The notes under the pieces are model-generated. The model had not been told where the DNA came from. It saw only the letters and a list, made by a program, of their open reading frames with translations, and did not search any database. DNA of 33,480 nucleotides from Oligoflexus sp. (lineage in GTDB: Bacteria; Bdellovibrionota_B; Oligoflexia; Oligoflexales; Oligoflexaceae), in NCBI RefSeq assembly GCF_035712445.1, contig NZ_DASTAT010000041.1, positions 1 to 33,480 of the forward strand. The letters are read 5' to 3'. This document shows positions 1 through 8,556 of the stretch, piece by piece. Every line of letters starts with the position of its first letter. Position 1 is the first letter of the stretch. The position numbers and the translations under genes were made by a program.

Positions 1-1
1 A

Positions 2-637
2 TTTGTCAAAGCCACCAATCCCGCCGCTGTTTTGCGGTGGACAACCCAGAGCATCCCAGGTCTGGAAGCCGGCGCTTCCTTCTATTACGGAGATTCCAGC
101 GCCAATCGACCCAAGTCGGATCTGGCGAAGAATTGCAAGAACGGCAAGGGGGATACCGAACGGGTCGCTCCCTGCGGATATCACAACACTCCGGTGCAGC
201 TTCTGTCGCTTTTTGCCAAAGGGCAGTGGGGCGCCCTGCAGAGTCAGACTTCTTTGATGCTCGGGCGCATCAAGGGCAGCGACCGTATCAACAGCAAGAA
301 CATCAATCTTCCCAACAGCTACGAAGGTGCGGCGCGCACGCCCGTGGCGGAGGCCGCGTTCTCGGCCTGGACCGAATGGGGATATGCGTGGGAAGGCTTC
401 GAGCAGGGCGATGCGCTGATACCGTTCGTGCGCTTCGAGCGTTACGATACCGTTCACAAAGCGGCTGCCGGTCAGCTGGATGATAGCCGTTTCGATCGGC
501 GCGTGCTGGCGCTGGGTGCCGCCTACCATATTGAATCCACACTTTATTTCAAGGTCGACGTTTCGGAAAGGCGCTTCGGTTCGCGTGATCTGCGGCCCGA
601 GCACGAACTGCGTTTCGGCCTGGGTTTTGTTTATTGA
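2..637 (+). CDS. C-terminal part of an outer-membrane beta-barrel protein (5' end outside window)
   Basis: The frame is open from the first bases of the window and stops at TGA 635-637, so the gene enters from the left and its true start is not visible. The 211 visible residues alternate polar and aromatic/hydrophobic positions in short strands and end in FGLGFVY, with a terminal aromatic residue as is usual for outer-membrane barrels recognised by the BAM machinery. Two cysteines (NCKNGKG and APCGYH) sit in a probable extracellular loop. It lies 29 bases before an imelysin lipoprotein and a DUF1111 di-haem lipoprotein on the same strand. In such clusters the barrel is a plausible partner for iron or other metal uptake, but that role is inference. 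It could be a porin or another kind of barrel; the missing N-terminus would decide. Confidence 0.6.
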   Translation, partial: FVKATNPAAVLRWTTQSIPGLEAGASFYYGDSSANRPKSDLAKNCKNGKGDTERVAPCGYHNTPVQLLSLFAKGQWGALQSQTSLMLGRIKGSDRINSKNINLPNSYEGAARTPVAEAAFSAWTEWGYAWEGFEQGDALIPFVRFERYDTVHKAAAGQLDDSRFDRRVLALGAAYHIESTLYFKVDVSERRFGSRDLRPEHELRFGLGFVY

Positions 638-666
638 AACTTGCATTCTCACTATGGGGTATGACC

Positions 667-1764
667 ATGTTTGCCAGAAAAATTTCGACACGCGTACTGC
701 CGGCTCTTTGTGTACTGACTCTCGCCCTGGGCTGCCAAAAACCAGGGGAATCGGGTGATGAGGAGACTGCGGCTGCTTATACGGACGCGGACCTTGGGCT
801 TTTGAAAAACTTTACCGATGACGTGGTGCTCGTGACCTATCACGATATGGAGAGCAAATCCCTTGTTTTAAAGGACGCTCTGATCACGCTGCGGGATAGT
901 CCCAGCGAAGCGGCGTTTCAAGCCGCACGGGACGCCTGGCTTTCCGTGCGGACGCCGTGGGAGCAAAGCGAAGGGTTTCTGACCGGACCTGTGGATTCGC
1001 AGGGTCTTGATCCCGCGATGGATACATGGCCCGTTCAGCCGAATGAAATCAGCGAGGAGATCGCCAAGGTCGAAGGCGATCGCCTGCGTGATCTGAGCCA
1101 GGTCGGTGTTTCCGCCAAAGGTTTTCATGCGATTGAATTTCTTTTGTTCGGTGAGGAGGGATCGAAGACTCTGGCCACGCAAACGCCGGCCGAGCGGTCC
1201 TATCTTGTTTCGCTCGCCAGCAGTGTTCATGATGTGATTTCTGTTCTTCTGACCTCATGGGAGGAAAGTTTTGAAGGCGGGCCGTCCTATCGCGAGCGGC
1301 TTTTGAATTCCGGTGTGGCTGAAAATGGTGCGTTCGCGACGAGCCGGGCGGCCATTGATGATATCGTGGAAAAACTCTCAGGTATTGCCGATGAAGTCGG
1401 CACGGTCAAGATCGGTGGTCCGCATGGAGATAAGACCGCTCCGATTGAAAGTGAATACTCGGATAATTCAGTCCGCGACTTTCAGGATAACATCCGTGGC
1501 CTCCGCTTTGTCTATCAGGGCAGCACCACAGGTGCGGTGAATGCCTTCAGCATCAAATCCCGTGTGAAAGCCAAAAATCCCGCCTTGGATACCCAGGTTG
1601 AGCAGCTGATTGATGACGCGATCGCTGCCATTCAAGGTATTCCCGCTCCCTTCCGCACGTCCGCGGCGTCCCCGGCGGCGGATGCAAAAATCACCGCGGC
1701 TGAAACTGTTCTGCGGGAACTGCGCGATCTTCTTGCGACCGACGTTGCGGAAGCCGTGAAGTAA
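667..1764 (+). CDS. Imelysin-family (peptidase M75-like) lipoprotein
   Basis: A 365-residue lipoprotein of the imelysin/iron-regulated protein A family. The N-terminus is a lipoprotein signal with lipobox LALGC (Cys23, Gln at +2), predicting an outer-membrane-attached periplasmic protein. The family motif GxHxxE is present as GFHAIE (about residues 152-157), and the earlier PWEQSE segment matches the first conserved imelysin block. Family members are linked to iron acquisition; peptidase activity is disputed. ATG 667 is chosen because the GGGG at 656-659 lies 7 bases upstream; TTG 634 and ATG 661 are in frame, but ATG 661 is too close to that site. It follows an outer-membrane barrel gene by 29 bases and precedes a DUF1111 gene by 22, so the three are probably one operon. 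Any Fur-type control would lie upstream of the window. Confidence 0.9.
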   Translation: MFARKISTRVLPALCVLTLALGCQKPGESGDEETAAAYTDADLGLLKNFTDDVVLVTYHDMESKSLVLKDALITLRDSPSEAAFQAARDAWLSVRTPWEQSEGFLTGPVDSQGLDPAMDTWPVQPNEISEEIAKVEGDRLRDLSQVGVSAKGFHAIEFLLFGEEGSKTLATQTPAERSYLVSLASSVHDVISVLLTSWEESFEGGPSYRERLLNSGVAENGAFATSRAAIDDIVEKLSGIADEVGTVKIGGPHGDKTAPIESEYSDNSVRDFQDNIRGLRFVYQGSTTGAVNAFSIKSRVKAKNPALDTQVEQLIDDAIAAIQGIPAPFRTSAASPAADAKITAAETVLRELRDLLATDVAEAVK

Positions 1765-1786
1765 GAAAAAGAGAAGGGGAGAGCCT

Positions 1787-3178
1787 ATGCGTGCGCATCA
1801 TGGAGCCTGGATTTTAACGTTGATGATGGGCGTCTGGTCCTGTAGTCCGCGCGGGCGTGATCAGGAGGACGAGGGTTTGCCCGTGATCCCGGCCGGCGGT
1901 GAGACCACTGTTCGTTCCCGCACTTCGAATGCCTATACCATGCCGGCTGCGAATTTGGATGAAGCGGAGCTGAATCTGCATGCGGCGGGTGACAGCATGT
2001 TTGAAGCCGCGTTCGTCGCCGGACCTTCGAAAATCAATCCGGGACTGGGACCGGCTTTCAATAACAACAGCTGTGAGTCCTGTCATCTGGGGAACGGGCG
2101 GGGCATGGCAACACTGGGCCAGGCGGGATCCTTGAATTCGCCGATGCTGGTGCGCATCAGTCTGGATCCGAGCCAAGCGGCTGATTTTTTGGGAGCCGAC
2201 ACAAAACCTTTGGGACATGGACCGATTCCTGTTCCCGGTCTGGGCGGCCAGCTGCAGGACCAGGCGGTATCGGGAGCCACAGCGGAAGTGACCATCACTT
2301 TGAATTGGAGCCCTGTCGCAGGACAGTATGATGATGGAACGCCTTATACTCTGAGACTGCCGGTTTTGACTTTCTCAGGACGCGAAGACAATGCCGCGCT
2401 GATGCAGAATCCTGCCGTGCTGCGTTCTTTGCGGCAGACACCGCCGGTATTCGGGGTTGGTCTTCTGGAGGCCGTGGCCTTGGAAACTTTGGAGGCGCTC
2501 GAAGATCCTTCGGATCGCAATCAGGATGGCATTCGCGGACGTTTGAATCGCGTGTGGGATCCATTGAAGCAGGAGGTGACGGCGGGACGATTGGGTTGGA
2601 AGGCATCGGCGCCGAGCGTTCTGGTGCAGACGGCCGGGGCCTTTGCGGAGGACATGGGCGTTCATAATCCGATTTTTCCAGATGCTGATGGAACCGTGGA
2701 AGTCACGCTGGATCAGGTGAAAGGAGCGGCTTACTATATGCAGACTCTGGCTGTTCCCGATCGGGATCGGACTTTGGCGGGTTCGCGCGCGGGTGAAAAA
2801 CTGTTCCGTGATATCGGCTGCGCGTCCTGTCATCGGCCGAGTCTGACCACAGGATCGGATCATCCGATCGCGGCTTTGCGGGATCAGACCTTCGCCCCTT
2901 ACACCGATCTTTTGCTGCATGATATGGGGGAAGGGCTGGCCGATGAGCGCCCGGATTATCAGGCCTCGGGCCGGGAATGGCGAACGGCTCCACTTTGGGG
3001 AATCGGCCTCGCCCAAACTGTCTTGCCGGGAAGCGGGTATCTGCACGATGGACGCGCGCGGACTTTGGAAGAAGCCATTCTTTGGCATGGTGGAGAGGCG
3101 GAGGCATCCCAGAAACGATTCAAGGCCTTGCCCGCAGCGTCGCGGTCGGCCTTGATCATGTTCCTGAAGTCTCTTTGA
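1787..3178 (+). CDS. DUF1111 di-haem cytochrome c family protein (thiol-oxidoreductase-like)
   Basis: 463 residues with two c-type haem sites: CESCH at residues 96-100 and CASCH at 345-349. The segment DRNQDGIRGRLNRV (about 243-256) is typical of DUF1111 proteins and looks like a Ca2+-binding loop. The N-terminus is hydrophobic and ends GVWSC (Cys19), an imperfect lipobox because Trp is unusual at -2, so either a lipoprotein or an ordinary exported protein is possible; haem attachment requires export either way. A strong AAGGGGAG ribosome site lies 5 bases before ATG 1787. DUF1111 genes repeatedly occur beside imelysin genes in iron-regulated clusters; the enzymatic role is not settled, and a redox step during metal uptake is the usual guess. 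Convergent with the Gly-rich gene, whose stop lies 12 bases away. Confidence 0.9.
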   Translation: MRAHHGAWILTLMMGVWSCSPRGRDQEDEGLPVIPAGGETTVRSRTSNAYTMPAANLDEAELNLHAAGDSMFEAAFVAGPSKINPGLGPAFNNNSCESCHLGNGRGMATLGQAGSLNSPMLVRISLDPSQAADFLGADTKPLGHGPIPVPGLGGQLQDQAVSGATAEVTITLNWSPVAGQYDDGTPYTLRLPVLTFSGREDNAALMQNPAVLRSLRQTPPVFGVGLLEAVALETLEALEDPSDRNQDGIRGRLNRVWDPLKQEVTAGRLGWKASAPSVLVQTAGAFAEDMGVHNPIFPDADGTVEVTLDQVKGAAYYMQTLAVPDRDRTLAGSRAGEKLFRDIGCASCHRPSLTTGSDHPIAALRDQTFAPYTDLLLHDMGEGLADERPDYQASGREWRTAPLWGIGLAQTVLPGSGYLHDGRARTLEEAILWHGGEAEASQKRFKALPAASRSALIMFLKSL

Positions 3179-3190
3179 ACGTGAACGAAA

Positions 3191-3628
3191 TTATTCGTGC
3201 GGCTCGTCATACCATTTCTCATCCACACGGCGACGGTGGATGAGATGCCAGGCTTCCCCGGCGAAGATTTTCCCGTATTTCAAAAGCTCGGGATCGTCCA
3301 TGGTGCCTTCAGCCCGAATCACGATGTTCAGCTGATCGACCTCTTTGGATTTTTCGAGAAGAGTGGCCGCGTCCTCACGAGCCTGGGCATGGTTATCATA
3401 GAAGACCACCCCGTAGCGGCGCATGACCGGAGGCGCTTTGCGGGTAATCTCGACCGCCTGAGCGGCCTCACCCTGCTGGCGAGGCGGACGCTGGCCGCCG
3501 CCACCTCCACCACCACCTTGTTGAGGGCCACCGCCGCCCCCGCCTCCACCGCCGCGACGACGACGATTGCGGTTGCGATCCCCTCCCTGATGACCGGAGC
3601 CTTGCTGATTGTTGGGACGTCTATTCAA
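3191..3628 (-). CDS. Glycine/arginine-rich protein of unknown function, downstream of glyQS
   Basis: 145 residues that I cannot assign to a family. Residues 1-55 are low complexity: Asn/Arg-rich, then two glycine runs of nine and eight residues separated by PQQ, then Gln/Pro/Arg. Residues 60-145 look like a folded domain with mixed alpha/beta character (RRYGVVFYDN, LNIVIRAEG). The RG-rich tail resembles RNA-binding disordered tails, which is inference. The glycine codons are mixed (GGC, GGT, GGA, one GGG), so the runs are not a simple trinucleotide expansion. The start is TTG at 3628, supported by AGGGG 7 bases upstream; no ATG is suitably placed. It lies 59 bases downstream of glyQS on the same strand and is probably co-transcribed. 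Confidence 0.75.
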   Translation of the reverse strand: MNRRPNNQQGSGHQGGDRNRNRRRRGGGGGGGGGPQQGGGGGGGGQRPPRQQGEAAQAVEITRKAPPVMRRYGVVFYDNHAQAREDAATLLEKSKEVDQLNIVIRAEGTMDDPELLKYGKIFAGEAWHLIHRRRVDEKWYDEPHE

Positions 3629-3687
3629 TTTCTCTCCCCTGACGCGATGAAAAGAGGTCGCCCCGTTTTACACAGGCTTCCACAGCC

Positions 3688-5202
3688 TTAAGGATGACGA
3701 CAGGCTTCCACTACTTTCGCAATGGCCGCGGGGATCGTCAAGCGTTCCTGCTGGGCCGTATCACGATTCCTCAGGGTGACCGTCTTGTCCTCGATCGTCT
3801 GGGTATCGACCGTGATACAGAAGGGAGTGCCGATCTCATCATGCTTGGCATAACGCTTGCCGATACTCTGCGCATCATCACAGGCCACATTCAGACCCGC
3901 ACGGCGCAGTTCCTTGGCAATCGCTTCGGCCTGCTCGGGCTGGCCATCTTTTTTCACAAGGGGCAGCACCGCGGCTTTGATGGGAGCCAGGGCGGGATGA
4001 AGTTTCAAAAGAACGCGCACCTTTTCCTGGCCGTTCGCATCCACGCTCTTCTCTTCGCAGTAGGCGTCGAGCAGCATGGCAAGGACGGTACGGGTCAGGC
4101 CCGCAGCGGGTTCGATCACATAAGGCACATAACGCCAGCCGGTTTTGCCGGTCTCGGGATCGACCTTGTTCTGATCGAAGTAGCTGAGTTTCGAGCCGGT
4201 GGCTGCACCATGGCGCTTCAGATCGTAGTCGGTGCGCGAGGCGATGCCTTCCAGCTCACCCCAGCCCCAGGGATAAAGATACTCGACGTCATAGCAGTCG
4301 TCGGAATAGTGCGCGAGTTCATTGTCCTCGTGCTGGCGCAGACGGAAATTCTCGGCGGTATTCGCATATTTTTTATACCAGCCCATGCGCTCGTCGGTCC
4401 AATACTTGAGCCAGCGATCCTGGGTGCCCGGTTCGATGAAGAATTCCATTTCCATCTGCTCGAATTCGCAGGAACGGAAGATGAAGTGCTCCACGACGAT
4501 TTCGTTGCGGAAGGATTTACCCTGCTGGGCGATGCCGAAGGGGACCTTCATCGAAGTGGTCTGCTGCACGTTCAAAAACTGAACGAACATGGCCTGGGCC
4601 GTTTCAGGCCGCAGGTAAACCAAAGAACGCTTCAGGCATTCTTCATATTTCGTGCGCATCTCGCGCTCGTCGAGATTTTTTTCTTTGATCTCTTTGAAAA
4701 AATCCGCGAGCGGATCCACGGGGCCGAGAGTCGTGCGGAACATTCCATTGAATTGACGCTCGTCGCTCAGGTTGGGCGAGCCGCAGACCGGGCACACGTA
4801 ACCGCAGGCGCCGACCGTGCCTTTCAGTTTCTTGCCCGAGGATTTGCCGCCTTCATGGAAGACGACTTCACTGCCGACTTCAGCGCGCGGGGCTTTATCA
4901 CCACGGAAACGCTCTTTGCAGTTGAGGCAGTCGACCAAAGGATCGGAGAAACCGGCGACGTGACCGGATGTTTCCCAAACCTTGGGATGCATGATGATCG
5001 AGGCGTCGATGCCCACGATATCATCGCGCTCGTAAACCATCGAACGCCACCAGGCGGCCGCGATATTGCGTTTCAACTCAACGCCCAAGGGACCGTAGTC
5101 ATACGCTGACTTGAGGCCGCCGTATATTTCAGAGCTTTGAAATACAAAGCCGCGTCGTTTGCAGAGAGACACGATTTTTGTCATGAGGTCCAATTCGTTC
5201 AA
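3688..5202 (-). CDS. glyQS: Glycine--tRNA ligase, alpha2 (eukaryote/archaea-like) type
   Basis: A 504-residue class II aminoacyl-tRNA synthetase that charges tRNA-Gly with glycine in the cytoplasm. The N-terminal block GLKSAYDYGPLGVELKRN is diagnostic of the single-chain dimeric enzyme and not of the alpha2beta2 GlyQ/GlyS form. Two cysteine pairs, DCLNCKE and CGYVCPVCG, resemble the zinc-binding insertion of the family. The motif 2 region (FRNEIVV..FIFRSCEFEQMEMEFF) and the motif 3 region (PAAGLTRTVLAMLLDAY) are clear, and the C-terminal 110 residues form the anticodon-binding domain. I choose TTG 5202 because AGGAG (complement of 5211-5215) lies 8 bases upstream; the in-frame ATG at 5184 has no ribosome site and would remove residues before the first helix. 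A Gly-rich protein gene follows 59 bases downstream. Confidence 0.97.
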   Translation of the reverse strand: MNELDLMTKIVSLCKRRGFVFQSSEIYGGLKSAYDYGPLGVELKRNIAAAWWRSMVYERDDIVGIDASIIMHPKVWETSGHVAGFSDPLVDCLNCKERFRGDKAPRAEVGSEVVFHEGGKSSGKKLKGTVGACGYVCPVCGSPNLSDERQFNGMFRTTLGPVDPLADFFKEIKEKNLDEREMRTKYEECLKRSLVYLRPETAQAMFVQFLNVQQTTSMKVPFGIAQQGKSFRNEIVVEHFIFRSCEFEQMEMEFFIEPGTQDRWLKYWTDERMGWYKKYANTAENFRLRQHEDNELAHYSDDCYDVEYLYPWGWGELEGIASRTDYDLKRHGAATGSKLSYFDQNKVDPETGKTGWRYVPYVIEPAAGLTRTVLAMLLDAYCEEKSVDANGQEKVRVLLKLHPALAPIKAAVLPLVKKDGQPEQAEAIAKELRRAGLNVACDDAQSIGKRYAKHDEIGTPFCITVDTQTIEDKTVTLRNRDTAQQERLTIPAAIAKVVEACRHP

Positions 5203-5326
5203 AGCTGCGACTCCTGCCTGGCTGGTAAGTCTCGAAAAGGGAAAAGATAGACTGTTCCCGATAAGGACTCAAGGTGGAATCGGTGGGTGGAAGACTGTGG
5301 TGGCCAGTCTGACGAGTCGTGCCGAC

Positions 5327-6034
5327 TTAACTGTCGAGCAGGCTCAGGGCCACCTTGGGGCTTATGGCAATCCGGGGGCTGCCCGTGCCGCGAATTTCGA
5401 GTGACTGTTGAGTCAGGTTTGCCGTGGCGTGGCCGAGCTGCGCCTCCTCCTCGATCGAAAGACCAGGAGCTTCGGGAGCAGGAGCATCGCTGGGAGGCAC
5501 GAGTGTCAGCGTCCGCAGAGGTGCTGGAGGCTCCTGAAAAACCTGCCGATAGCGGCTGAGATCAAGCGGAGTCACATCCAGACGTTCGATCGTCTGCGTT
5601 TCGGTACTGACGATTTTTATGGTGCGGTAAGGCAGTCTATCCGGCCCGTCATGGGCTGCATAGGGATAAGGCTCGGTCTGATTGTCCCAGACCTCGGGCG
5701 TGGTCCCGCTTTTATGTCGGGACATATGTTGCGTCAGACGCTGCAGTTCATCCTGCAGGGATTCGTATTCCTTGTTGACCTGCGACTTTTCATCGGTCCA
5801 GGGGTGAAGAGCCTCACGCAAACGCTGCAAGAGACGCAGACTCTCGTCCTGATCGTGTCGATGCAGGGCATTGGCGGCTGACGGCTGACGTGGAGCTGTT
5901 GGGTCAATATGACTGAAAGAAACTCCACGCACGGAACGTGGTGGGGGTTTTCCATGGACCCGGGCGCTCTTGGCTTCGGCTTGACGCCTCTGCATGCGGA
6001 TCATGCTGACGGCTGTTCTGTGTCGCAATCCCAT
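5327..6034 (-). CDS. Hypothetical protein with coiled-coil segment
   Basis: 235 residues, not recognised. The N-terminal 45 residues are strongly basic (MIRMQRRQAEAKSARVHG). A helical, coiled-coil-like stretch follows at about residues 60-105 (SLRLLQRLREAL; YESLQDELQRLTQHM). The C-terminal half is Pro/Thr/Glu-rich with short beta-like segments. No signal peptide or membrane segment is seen. ATG 6034 is preceded by AGGAGGT at 6-base spacing, which decides the start although the frame is open to 6145. It lies upstream of glyQS on the same strand with 124 bases between, and diverges from the HAD gene at 6214. The good ribosome site and composition support a real gene; the function is unknown. 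Confidence 0.7.
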   Translation of the reverse strand: MGLRHRTAVSMIRMQRRQAEAKSARVHGKPPPRSVRGVSFSHIDPTAPRQPSAANALHRHDQDESLRLLQRLREALHPWTDEKSQVNKEYESLQDELQRLTQHMSRHKSGTTPEVWDNQTEPYPYAAHDGPDRLPYRTIKIVSTETQTIERLDVTPLDLSRYRQVFQEPPAPLRTLTLVPPSDAPAPEAPGLSIEEEAQLGHATANLTQQSLEIRGTGSPRIAISPKVALSLLDS

Positions 6035-6213
6035 CCTCGGACCTCCTGTCACGCTCTGGGAGACTCGGCAAATCGTAACCATCCTTCGGCAGAACTTTGC
6101 CTTAATTAAGTGCAGCGGACATTTTCCCGGTTTGAGCTTTCCCAAAAACTCGGGCTAAACTGGGGCAAGTGGGAGGGATACCCCCGTCTCGAAAAACGAG
6201 GAGTCAGCCAGGC

Positions 6214-6906
6214 ATGAGTTACCGGGTCCTGCTTTTTGATATAGATGGTACGCTTGTTCGCGCAGGAGGGGCTGGCAAAGCGGCTCTGGCGCGTGCGTTG
6301 AACGAACTGCACGCCGTTGAAAATCCCTACGTGGATATAAATTTCGGTGGTCGCACGGATCAGTCGATCACGAAGGAACTCTTTGAACTGCACGGCATCA
6401 GCTGGTCGCCCCGAGTGGGTCAGGAGTTTTTGGACCTCTATGCGCATTATTTTCACGAGGCCCTCGCTCAGCGCGCGCCCATTCTTTTGCCGGGTGTGCG
6501 CGAGCTTTTGCAGCGGCTGCAGGATGATCAGCGGCATCTGATGGGACTGCTCACCGGCAATATCGAACGCTGCGCGCAGATCAAACTCGATGCCTTTCAG
6601 CTCTGGCCTTATTTTAATTTTGGTGGCTTTGGTGATCATCATGAAGATAGAGCCGAGATTGCCGCGGAAGCCTTCCGTCGCGCCACGCTTTTGCACGGAG
6701 CCGAATTAAGGCCGCATGAAGTCCTGATCATCGGGGATACGCCCGCAGACGTCCGCTGCGCGCGGGCCATCGGGGCTGATGTTCTGATCGTGGGAACCGG
6801 GCCGGTGGCGCGCGAGGCCATCGATGAAGCCGCTCCGGATTTCTTTCACGAAGACCTGTCGCGGCTTGATGATATCCTTGGGCTCCTGCGCACGGGTCGG
6901 CTTTAA
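6214..6906 (+). CDS. HAD-superfamily phosphatase (phosphoglycolate-phosphatase-like)
   Basis: 230 residues with the HAD motifs in order: motif I LLFDIDGTL (nucleophile Asp9, acid/base Asp11), motif II LLTGN, a Lys in the middle segment (QIKLD), and motif IV IIGDTPADVRCA. The helical cap inserted between motifs I and II fits subfamily IA, as in phosphoglycolate phosphatase and beta-phosphoglucomutase. The substrate cannot be read from sequence. A GAGGAG site at 6198-6203 lies 10 bases before ATG 6214; the frame is open further upstream without a better start. The gene overlaps the convergent lipoprotein gene by four bases, a TTAA that carries both stop codons. Confidence 0.9.
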   Translation: MSYRVLLFDIDGTLVRAGGAGKAALARALNELHAVENPYVDINFGGRTDQSITKELFELHGISWSPRVGQEFLDLYAHYFHEALAQRAPILLPGVRELLQRLQDDQRHLMGLLTGNIERCAQIKLDAFQLWPYFNFGGFGDHHEDRAEIAAEAFRRATLLHGAELRPHEVLIIGDTPADVRCARAIGADVLIVGTGPVAREAIDEAAPDFFHEDLSRLDDILGLLRTGRL

Positions 6907-7676
6907 GGCTTGTGCCAGAATACGGTGGATTCCCAGAGCATGCCGGGTGCACCGACTTTCGCGACCCCCAAAGCAGGATCGATCTGCCCGGTTTTGGCAT
7001 CCAGGATTTGAATCGTCAAGGCGCCCGCTCGATAGGTCTGGCCGGGGCCTGGCGCGTTCTTGCGAACGAGGTCCGTGACCGTCGGGATCAGCTGCGAGCT
7101 GATAGGTTTTTGCGGATCGAACGTCAGAGCCAGGGCTGTGAGTTTTTGCGTCCCCGCCACACCACTGAGGCTGAAAAGAGGCAGATCCCCCGTTTGCGTG
7201 CGCTTTTCCCAATCCGTCACGGCATAGGATTGCCCGTTGATGGTCAGGCGAGCGCCGGGGGAAAGCTGCGCATTGGCCACGATGATTTTAAAGGTCTGAT
7301 CGGGCGTCAGGACTTCGGTCGGTTCCACGAATTGCGCATCGAGCAGCTTGAAATAATCCACGCCGGTCACGCTGTATTTATCATCGTACTCATGCACGTG
7401 ACGCACAGTGGTTCCCGCGTTGAATGCATAGGTCTGGGTCGCGGTATCCAAATCAAAATGTCCGCCGGGAACGCCACCCGCCTGGGTCAAGGGCTTGCTT
7501 GCAGCTGGAGGAGGCGCATCCACGGAAGGTTCCGCCGCCGAGTCTTCATCGTAATTTTCAGTGGGAACGGGAATGGGTTCTGCCGCTACGGTCGTCTTGC
7601 CAGAAAAGTTATTCCGATCACAAGCGGTCAGGCTGATGACGAGGATGAGGCTGCCGGTCAGCGTCGCATTTTTCAT
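6903..7676 (-). CDS. Lipoprotein of unknown function
   Basis: 257 residues beginning with a lipoprotein signal ending SLTAC (Cys19). Asp occupies +2 (CDRN), which in enterobacteria favours inner-membrane retention; every other lipoprotein in this window has Gln, Ser or Gly there. A Pro/Ala/Glu-rich linker (about residues 30-65) leads to a beta-rich domain with the conspicuous motif VRHVHEYDDKYSVTGVDYF (about 92-110), followed by strand-like repeats. I do not recognise the family. The start ATG 7676 has GGGGA 5 bases upstream. The 3' end shares a TTAA stop overlap with the HAD gene. It lies about 107 bases downstream of the secreted hydrolase gene on the same strand. Confidence 0.82.
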   Translation of the reverse strand: MKNATLTGSLILVISLTACDRNNFSGKTTVAAEPIPVPTENYDEDSAAEPSVDAPPPAASKPLTQAGGVPGGHFDLDTATQTYAFNAGTTVRHVHEYDDKYSVTGVDYFKLLDAQFVEPTEVLTPDQTFKIIVANAQLSPGARLTINGQSYAVTDWEKRTQTGDLPLFSLSGVAGTQKLTALALTFDPQKPISSQLIPTVTDLVRKNAPGPGQTYRAGALTIQILDAKTGQIDPALGVAKVGAPGMLWESTVFWHKP

Positions 7677-7783
7677 AGGAATCCCCGATAGAGAGGTGTC
7701 TTATGGATCTTATCGGTGGTGCTGGACGGGCGATTGAAAAAACTCTTCAAAGCCATGATATCATGAGGCTATCGGGAATTCTT

Positions 7784-8536
7784 TCAGGGTCGTAAAGATC
7801 GAGGCAGTTCCAGGATTTTGCGGATTCCGCGGACCATTTCCGTGCCAAAGTCAAAGGCGCAGTGGCCGCCTTCGTCCGGTGTATCGACATGAACCAGGGC
7901 CTGGCGCGACTTCCAATAACCGATGCCCTGCAGAGTCTGCCCGAATAGAAAATCCTTTTTCTGGATCATGAAGTGCAGCGGAAATTTCCGGCTTTCCTCG
8001 GGGGTCAGTTTGCGAAAGACATCCGGTGGATAACGAACCGGACCGCCGCCTCCGCAGAGCAGGACAGCGCCGCCCTGCAGCTGACGGATCGAACCTGGAA
8101 GGAAATCCCCGCTCAAAAACGTGGAGCCGGCGGAAAACCCGACAAGGATCAGGCGATCCCGATTGATTTCCGGATGCTTGCCTGCGATCTCGCGTTCCAA
8201 AAAGGATGTGACGTATTCCACGTGGCGATTATCCGGCGAGTTGGGGCCTTCCGGCCAGGTCATGGCGTTATGGGGAGCCTGGAGGGCCACGGGCGCGAGA
8301 TTGAATTCACGGCCGGCGCGTTCCAGGGCTTCAAAGCTGCTGGCATAACCCTTGGTATTGCCCGAGCCATGAAAAAAAAGCAGGAGCCCCTGACTTTTCG
8401 GAGCCCCCCGACTTTCAAAAGCAGCCGTGTAAAGGCCGGACTTTCCCGTGACCGGGTCTTTGAAGTTCTGTTCGCTGCGCGTCCCGGCCTCAGCCCGCGT
8501 GAAAATAAGAAGGGACAGAAAGAGGATAACGCGCAT
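7784..8536 (-). CDS. Secreted alpha/beta hydrolase (esterase/poly-3-hydroxybutyrate-depolymerase-like)
   Basis: 250 residues with a short N-terminal signal peptide (hydrophobic stretch 3-12, probable cleavage after AEA near residue 17). The alpha/beta-hydrolase landmarks are LLLFFHGSGN (oxyanion region, His56), the nucleophile elbow GFSAGS (Ser135) and a late GGHCAFDF (His225) as probable catalytic His; the acid is probably an Asp of the KKD or DTPDEGG segments. The fold resembles predicted esterases of the LpqC/feruloyl-esterase group; the substrate is unknown. The start ATG 8536 has GAGGT 6 bases upstream. It is followed downstream by a lipoprotein gene and preceded 20 bases upstream by the gluzincin lipoprotein gene, all on the minus strand. 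Confidence 0.85.
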   Translation of the reverse strand: MRVILFLSLLIFTRAEAGTRSEQNFKDPVTGKSGLYTAAFESRGAPKSQGLLLFFHGSGNTKGYASSFEALERAGREFNLAPVALQAPHNAMTWPEGPNSPDNRHVEYVTSFLEREIAGKHPEINRDRLILVGFSAGSTFLSGDFLPGSIRQLQGGAVLLCGGGGPVRYPPDVFRKLTPEESRKFPLHFMIQKKDFLFGQTLQGIGYWKSRQALVHVDTPDEGGHCAFDFGTEMVRGIRKILELPRSLRP

Positions 8537-8556
8537 CAGCCCACCTCGGATGAAGG

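Noticed and set aside
3694..5109. Long open frame on the plus strand opposite glyQS
   Set aside because: It is the antisense shadow of a strongly conserved synthetase; no ribosome site and no protein-like motif of its own.
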